From contig DEKZ01000381.1 in NCBI GenBank assembly GCA_002354135.1, forward strand, positions 653 to 6,399: a stretch of 5,747 nucleotides of DNA, written 5' to 3'. Each line of letters opens with the position of its first letter. The stretch's first letter is position 1. A program made the position numbers and the translations under genes. The notes beneath the pieces are model-generated. The model saw only the letters and a list, made by a program, of their open reading frames with translations. It searched no databases and was not told where the DNA came from. Shown here in pieces: positions 1-3,720 of the stretch. This DNA comes from Massilia sp. UBA2709 (GTDB taxonomy: Bacteria; Pseudomonadota; Gammaproteobacteria; Burkholderiales; Burkholderiaceae_D).

Positions 1-295
1 GCCCTCCCCCCGCCACATCACGCGCAACGACATCCCGGTGCTGGTCGACTTCTGGGCCGACTGGTGCGGCCCCTGCAAGATGATGGCGCCCCACTACGCC
101 CAGGCCGCGGCGCGCCTGGAGCCGCGCGTGCGCCTGCTGAAGGTCGACACCGAGCGCGCCCAGGACCTGTCGGCGCGCTTCGCGATCCGCAGCATCCCGA
201 CCCTGGCCCTGTTCCGCGGCGGACGCGAGGTGGCGCGCCAGGCCGGCGCCATGGACGCCGGACGCATCGCCGCCTGGGTCCAGTCGCACCTGTAG
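1..295 (+). CDS. trxC: Thioredoxin 2 (TrxC), C-terminal 97 residues, 5' end cut by window
   Basis: Cytoplasmic thiol-disulfide oxidoreductase that reduces protein disulfides using electrons from thioredoxin reductase. The frame is open from base 2, so the gene begins outside the window. The visible part holds the thioredoxin active site WCGPC (CGPC codons at 65-76), preceded by the beta-strand VLVDFWA. The cis-proline loop SIPT is about 42 residues after the second active-site Cys, followed by the strand LALFRGG and a C-terminal helix ending WVQSHL. The pre-active-site text PRHITRND and the phrases RLLKVDTE and REVARQAGAM are typical of TrxC rather than TrxA. TrxC is normally about 140-146 residues, so some 45 residues are missing, including the expected N-terminal zinc ribbon with two CxxC pairs. 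A GTG at 38 is not the start, because it would remove the first strand of the fold. The thioredoxin fold is certain; the choice of TrxC over TrxA is likely but rests on resemblance, since the zinc ribbon is not visible. Confidence 0.9.
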   Translation, partial: PSPRHITRNDIPVLVDFWADWCGPCKMMAPHYAQAAARLEPRVRLLKVDTERAQDLSARFAIRSIPTLALFRGGREVARQAGAMDAGRIAAWVQSHL

Positions 296-314
296 GCGCA
301 CGCCAGCGCGCCTG

Positions 315-346
315 TTGGCGAAATTACCACCCAGGACTGCTACAAT
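315..346 (+). promoter_or_regulatory. Possible sigma70 promoter of the small membrane-protein gene
   Basis: A good -10 hexamer, TACAAT (341-346, five of six consensus), lies 34 bases before the ATG at 381. The best -35 candidate is TTGGCG (315-320). The spacer is 20 bases, longer than the usual 16-18, so the -10 is the convincing part. It would let this gene be transcribed separately from trxC. Confidence 0.4.
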
Positions 347-368
347 CGGGCCAAGCGGGGTCGTCCCG

Positions 369-374
369 AAGGAG
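369..374 (+). promoter_or_regulatory. Ribosome binding site that fixes the start at 381
   Basis: AAGGAG sits six bases before the ATG at 381, an ideal Shine-Dalgarno match and spacing. The reading frame stays open upstream to a TTG at 315, but that codon overlaps the putative -35 element and lacks a ribosome binding site. The ATG at 381 is therefore the real start. Confidence 0.8.
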
Positions 375-380
375 CCAACC

Positions 381-743
381 ATGTCGCAAGAACTCGTCCT
401 GGACCGGGGTGTGGAAGACGCCAAGCAGCTGGCGCGCATCCTTTACCTGGTCCACGCTGCCACCTTCTTCTTTTCGCTGGGCATGCTGTCGATCCTGCCG
501 GTGATCGTCAACTACGTCAAACGGCCGGACACCGCGGGCACCCTGGTCTACAGCCACCACACCTGGATGCTGCGCTCGTTCTGGTTCTACGTGCTGTGGA
601 TGGTGGTCGGCGGCGTGCTGTTCGCCACCGTGATCGGCCTCCCGCTCGCGCTCGGCGTCTGGGCTTTGGCCTGGATCTGGAAGGCCTATCGCCTGATTCG
701 TGGTTTTTTGGATCTGAACAGCAACAAATCCATGCCTGTTTGA
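381..743 (+). CDS. Small inner-membrane protein, COG3671/DUF4870-like, function unknown
   Basis: A 120-residue hydrophobic protein of unknown function. The N-terminal ~18 residues are polar. A membrane segment follows at about residues 19-45 (ILYLVHAATFFFSLGMLSIL), then a short polar loop (NYVKRPDTAGTLVYSHHTW), then a helical hairpin at about 66-103 (FWFYVLWMVVGG to ALAWIWKAYRLIRG). The pattern NYVKR...GT...SHxxWxxRSFWF...R.IRGxLxLNxNKxM matches, from memory, a family of predicted proteobacterial membrane proteins (COG3671, related to DUF4870). No catalytic motif is visible. The start is set by the AAGGAG site six bases upstream. It lies 85 bases after trxC and 76 bases before cheV, with putative promoters on both sides, so it is probably monocistronic. 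The family assignment is moderately sure; no function can be given. Confidence 0.85.
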   Translation: MSQELVLDRGVEDAKQLARILYLVHAATFFFSLGMLSILPVIVNYVKRPDTAGTLVYSHHTWMLRSFWFYVLWMVVGGVLFATVIGLPLALGVWALAWIWKAYRLIRGFLDLNSNKSMPV

Positions 744-750
744 GCCTGTC

Positions 751-782
751 TTGACGCATTCGGCCGTTTTCAGGGCTAGAAT
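751..782 (+). promoter_or_regulatory. Possible sigma70 promoter of cheV
   Basis: TTGACG (751-756, five of six consensus for -35) and TAGAAT (777-782, five of six for -10) lie 37 bases before the cheV ATG. The 20-base spacer is longer than optimal. I see no TAAA-N15-GCCGATAA-type flagellar sigma28 site, which is often expected for chemotaxis genes. Confidence 0.4.
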
Positions 783-819
783 GCTTTCCCGGTGGAATCA
801 TTAATCTTCAGGGCGACAT

Positions 820-1779
820 ATGAAATCGGTTCAGCAGGAAGTCGACGAGCGCAGCAATCTTACGGGCACCAACAAGTTCGAGTTGCTGCTCTTCCGTCTC
901 GGCGGCGACGACAACGGCGAGCACAGCGAGCTGTTCGGTATTAACGTATTCAAGATCCGCGAGATCGTCGCCATGCCGGCGATCACCGCGGTTGCCGGCT
1001 CCCCGGCGCACGTGCTCGGCGTGGTCAACCTGCGCGGCCAGATCATCCAGGTGCTGGACCTGCCGGCGATTGCCGGCGTCAAGCCCAAGACCGGCCTGAA
1101 CATCATGCTGGTCACCGAATTCGCCCGCACCACGCAAGCCTTCGCCGTCGAGAGCGTCGAGGAAATCGTGCGCCTGGACTGGAGCCAGGTGATGTCGGCC
1201 GAAAAGAGCGCCGGCAGCGGCATGGTCACCAGCATCGCCCGCCTCGAAGGCGAGAACGGCGAGCCTGGCCGCCTGGCCCAGGTGCTCGACGTCGAGACCA
1301 TCCTGCGCAACCTGAATCCCGATTCCGGTCCGGAGATCAACCAGCAGACGGTCGGCGCGAAGATCCAGATCAAGCCCGGCTCGGTCGTGCTGGCGGCGGA
1401 CGACTCGGTGGTTGCCCGCGCCCTCATCGAGCAGGGCCTGGATGCGATGGGCCTGCCCTACATCATGACCAAGAGCGGCAAGGAAGCCTGGGACCAGCTC
1501 GCGAGCATCGCGAACGCGGCCGAGACCGAAGGCAAGACCGTGTACGACAAGGTCGCCCTGGTGCTGACCGACCTCGAGATGCCGGAAATGGACGGCTTCA
1601 CCCTGACCCGCAACATCAAGAAGAGCGCACGCTACGCGAATATCCCGGTGGTGATCCATTCCTCGCTGTCGGGCACGACCAACGAGGAACACGTGAAGAA
1701 CGTCGGCGCCGACGCCTACGTCGCGAAGTTCTCGGCGGAAGACCTGGCGGGCACGCTGCGCCGCGTCCTGCCGCAGTGA
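820..1779 (+). CDS. cheV: Chemotaxis coupling protein CheV (CheW domain plus receiver domain)
   Basis: A 319-residue cytoplasmic protein that links chemoreceptors to the CheA kinase and can be phosphorylated by it, which is thought to tune adaptation. The N-terminal CheW-like domain covers about residues 18-165; visible hallmarks are LFGINVFKIREIV, the turn VLGVVNLRGQIIQVLDLP and the late strand QVLDVETIL. The receiver domain covers about 187-319: acidic pair D194-D195 in LAADDS, phospho-acceptor D251 in VLTDLEMPEMDG, the hydroxyl position at S281/S282 in VVIHSSLSG, and the conserved lysine K303 in AYVAKFSA. All residues needed for phosphorylation are present. Length matches typical CheV (about 300-320). 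The start is the ATG at 820; its ribosome site is weak and close (AGGGCG, 810-815), but no other in-frame start precedes the CheW fold. It stands alone here, without other che genes, and ends at a strong terminator shared with a convergent gene. Confidence 0.96.
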   Translation: MKSVQQEVDERSNLTGTNKFELLLFRLGGDDNGEHSELFGINVFKIREIVAMPAITAVAGSPAHVLGVVNLRGQIIQVLDLPAIAGVKPKTGLNIMLVTEFARTTQAFAVESVEEIVRLDWSQVMSAEKSAGSGMVTSIARLEGENGEPGRLAQVLDVETILRNLNPDSGPEINQQTVGAKIQIKPGSVVLAADDSVVARALIEQGLDAMGLPYIMTKSGKEAWDQLASIANAAETEGKTVYDKVALVLTDLEMPEMDGFTLTRNIKKSARYANIPVVIHSSLSGTTNEEHVKNVGADAYVAKFSAEDLAGTLRRVLPQ

Positions 1780-1815
1780 TCCGGGATGAGTTAAACCAAG
1801 GGAAGAAAAAGCCAG

Positions 1816-1854
1816 AAAGCCGCGCCCCGGGGATTCCCGCGACGCGGCTTTTTT
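1816..1854. terminator. Bidirectional intrinsic terminator between cheV and the HlyD-family gene
   Basis: A perfect 9-bp stem, AAAGCCGCG (1816-1824) with CGCGGCTTT (1843-1851), has an 18-base loop that can itself fold (CGGG 1828-1831 with CCCG 1836-1839). On the plus strand it is followed by a T6 run (1849-1854), ending cheV transcripts. On the minus strand the same stem is followed by CTTT and then, a few bases on, a TTTTTCTT run (complement of 1803-1810). It can therefore also stop transcripts of the convergent adaptor gene, whose stop codon lies 26 bases from the stem-loop. Confidence 0.88.
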
Positions 1855-1879
1855 CTTGCCGCTTTTTCCGGAAGCCGGC

Positions 1880-3241
1880 CTAGCGCTCCCGGCCGGCTTC
1901 GTGCCAGGCCTTCTGCACCGGCGAGAGCAGGTATTCCAGCACCGTGCGGGTGCCGAGCAGGATTTCGGCATTGGCCTGCATGCCGGCGCTCAGCGGGAAG
2001 CGCACGCCGTCCGCTTCGAGCGACGCGGCCCGCAGCGCGACCAGCGCCTTGTAGTTCGACGGCGCCTGGGTCCCCTCGCCTGCCGGCGCGCCGCCCTGCT
2101 GCACCTCGACCGAGTCGGCGCCGATGTGCTCCACCGTTCCCTCCACCATGCCGTACTTCTGGAAAGGGAAGGCCGCGAACTTCAGGCGCACCGGCTGCCC
2201 TTCCTTCACGAAGCCGATGTCCTCGTTGGTCAGCCACACCTCGGCGCGCAGGCTTTCGTTGCGCGGCACCAGGGTGAGCAGCACCGTGCCCGGCTGCACC
2301 ACGGTGCCGATCGAATGCGTCGCCAGGTCCTTCACCACGCTGTCCTGCGGCGCCTTCAGCTCGAGCAGCTCCTTGCGGTGGGTCTGCTTGGCCAGTTCCT
2401 GCGACAGCTGGTCAAAGGCGCGCTGGGCATCGCTGCGCTCGGCATGCAGCTGGCGGCGGTAGTCGGAGTCGATCTGCACCAGCTTCATTTCCGACTGCTG
2501 CACGCCGGCACGGGCCGACTCGATCATGTGGTCCTGGGTCGCCAGTTCCTGCTCCTTCTCGATCCGCTCGCGCCGCTTGTCGCTGACCATCACCCCGCCG
2601 GCGTAGCCGTCCTTGCCGAGCTTCTCGAAGGCCTTTTCCTGCTCGCGGTAGTGCGGCAGGATGGCGCTGAACTTGCGCCTCACTTCCAGGGCCGCGGCCA
2701 GGTCCTGCTTCGCCTTGGCCAGCCGGCTCCTTTCCTCGGCCAGGGCCGCATGGTAGGCGGCGCGGTTGGCGCGGTACTGCGCCTGCGCGGCCGCCGCCAG
2801 GTATTGCGGGTCGCCCGGCTGGGACTGGAAGGGCGTATCGCTTAGCTCCGCGTCGATGCGGCGCAGGGCCAGGCGCTTGCCCTGCAGGTCGTTCTCGATC
2901 GACTTCGCGTCCGCGTCGGTGATCAGGGTGTCCATGCGCATCAACACCTGCCCGGCGCGCACGGTATCGCCCTCCCTGACCAGGATCTCCTTCACGATGC
3001 CCGACTCGGCCGGCTGGACGATCTTGACATAGCTTTGCGGCACCAGCTTGCCTTGCGCAACCGCGACGATGTCGAGCTTGCCGACCACGGCCCAGACCAG
3101 CACGCCGCAGAGCAGCAGCAGCATCGCCCACAGCAGCTTGCGGCCGAGCGGGTTCGGCGCCGACTGCTGCAGGCGCAGCAGCGGCGGCGAGAATTCATGC
3201 GCGCCGGGCGCGCCAGGTGTGGTCTTGTTCACGACGATCAC
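1880..3241 (-). CDS. HlyD-family type I secretion membrane-fusion protein (periplasmic adaptor)
   Basis: A 453-residue adaptor that would connect an inner-membrane ABC exporter to a TolC-like outer-membrane channel. Domains in order: a short cytoplasmic N-terminus with the adaptor-typical FSPPLLRLQ; one membrane segment at about 35-53; first half of the lipoyl-like domain at about 72-104 (IVQPAESGIVKEILVREGD); a long charged coiled-coil hairpin at about 110-292, with its turn near 205-222; second lipoyl half at about 294-326 (LKAPQDSVVKDL to LLTLVP); and a beta-barrel domain from about 330 ending in the HlyD-type C-terminus (AGMQANAEILLGTR, EYLLSPVQKA). Length fits HlyD (about 440-480) and nothing is missing. 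The first in-frame codon is GTG (3239-3241), right after an in-frame TGA. A second GTG at 3230-3232 has a weak GGATGAG about eight bases upstream and may be the true start (450 residues). It lies 65 bases downstream of the repeat-protein gene on the same strand, the likely secreted substrate. Confidence 0.95.
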   Translation of the reverse strand: MIVVNKTTPGAPGAHEFSPPLLRLQQSAPNPLGRKLLWAMLLLLCGVLVWAVVGKLDIVAVAQGKLVPQSYVKIVQPAESGIVKEILVREGDTVRAGQVLMRMDTLITDADAKSIENDLQGKRLALRRIDAELSDTPFQSQPGDPQYLAAAAQAQYRANRAAYHAALAEERSRLAKAKQDLAAALEVRRKFSAILPHYREQEKAFEKLGKDGYAGGVMVSDKRRERIEKEQELATQDHMIESARAGVQQSEMKLVQIDSDYRRQLHAERSDAQRAFDQLSQELAKQTHRKELLELKAPQDSVVKDLATHSIGTVVQPGTVLLTLVPRNESLRAEVWLTNEDIGFVKEGQPVRLKFAAFPFQKYGMVEGTVEHIGADSVEVQQGGAPAGEGTQAPSNYKALVALRAASLEADGVRFPLSAGMQANAEILLGTRTVLEYLLSPVQKAWHEAGRER

Positions 3242-3295
3242 TCATCCATTTGTGCCGACGCTCCGGAACCAGCGGACCGGTCCCGGGTTCGGCAT
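3242..3295 (-). other. Possible 17-codon leader ORF directly abutting the adaptor gene
   Basis: On the minus strand an ATG (3293-3295), preceded by a purine-rich AAGAGAG at a plausible distance, opens a 17-codon frame (MPNPGPVRWFRSVGTNG). Its TGA (3242-3244) is immediately followed, in the same frame, by the GTG of the HlyD-family gene. It could be a translational-coupling leader, or a former N-terminal extension closed by a stop. It could also be chance in an intergenic region this short, so confidence is low. Confidence 0.2.
3263..3292. repeat. Inverted repeat in the junction between repeat-protein and adaptor genes
   Basis: The 65-base gap between the two minus-strand genes holds a perfect 10-base palindrome, GGACCGGTCC (3274-3283), nested inside a 5-bp inverted repeat (GAACC 3266-3270 with GGTTC 3286-3290). 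There is no T-run on either side, so it is not a canonical terminator. It could act as a partial transcription block, an RNA-processing or stability hairpin, or a protein-binding palindrome. Confidence 0.35.
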
Positions 3296-3306
3296 TGTTG
3301 ACTCTC

Positions 3307-3720
3307 TTACTTGATCTTCTTGATGCCCGCGCCCAGGCCCTGGAAGCCCTTCAGGTCGGTCCCCGCATTGGTCGACACCGCCCAGGCGCCGACGTTGAAC
3401 GCGGAGGTCGAACCGAGGAAGCCGGCGGTGGCGCTGGCCAGGGCGCTGGTATCGGCGCCGCTGCGCTCGTCCGCCCAGCTCAGCGTCTTCTTGCCCGCCA
3501 GGGATTCCGACACCGCCAGGTCGACCGCCAGCCAGCGCCCGAAGGCCTGGGCCGAGGTGCTGTTGCCGATGCCGCCAGTGGCCGGGGCGGTCGGGGCGGC
3601 CTGCCCGGCCTGGCTCGCGCTCAGGTAGGCGGCAATCGTCAGCCCGCCCGACGCGGTCTTCTCGACCACCAGCCCGGCAGAGACCGACACGCCGCTGGAG
3701 GAGTTGGTGGCGGTGATGCC
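3307..3720 (-). other. Unrecognised C-terminal tail of the repeat protein, candidate type I secretion signal region
   Basis: About 137 residues follow the Gly-rich linker, starting near KKAGIGITATNSSSG. The segment is dominated by Ala, Ser, Gly and Thr, has no Cys, and alternates short hydrophobic beta-like stretches (VSVSAGLVVEK, LTIAAYLSAS, RWLAVDLAVSES). It ends FQGLGAGIKKIK. Type I signals lie in the last ~50-60 residues and often have this small-residue composition, so the tail could carry the signal. I do not recognise the domain, and the basic end is atypical. Confidence 0.4.

Noticed and set aside
294..320. Hairpin right after trxC (AGGCGC/GCGCCT and CGCCA/TGGCG)
   Set aside because: The stems are only 5-6 bp, mutually exclusive and not followed by a T-run, and they overlap the putative -35 of the next gene. 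There is no support as a terminator.
64..504. Plus-strand open frame overlapping trxC and the membrane-protein gene
   Set aside because: It overlaps two genes with convincing protein signatures, encodes Arg/Pro-rich nonsense, and has no ribosome site.
808..1971. Long open frame on the minus strand opposite cheV
   Set aside because: It lies antisense to a clear CheV, its translation is low-complexity and Arg/Gly/Asp-rich with no domain, and it crosses the terminator. It is a side effect of GC-rich codon use.
1856..2845. Long open frame on the plus strand opposite the HlyD-family gene
   Set aside because: The translation is His/Arg/Leu-rich without recognisable motifs, and the opposite strand carries a full-length, well-conserved adaptor. 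It is a shadow frame.
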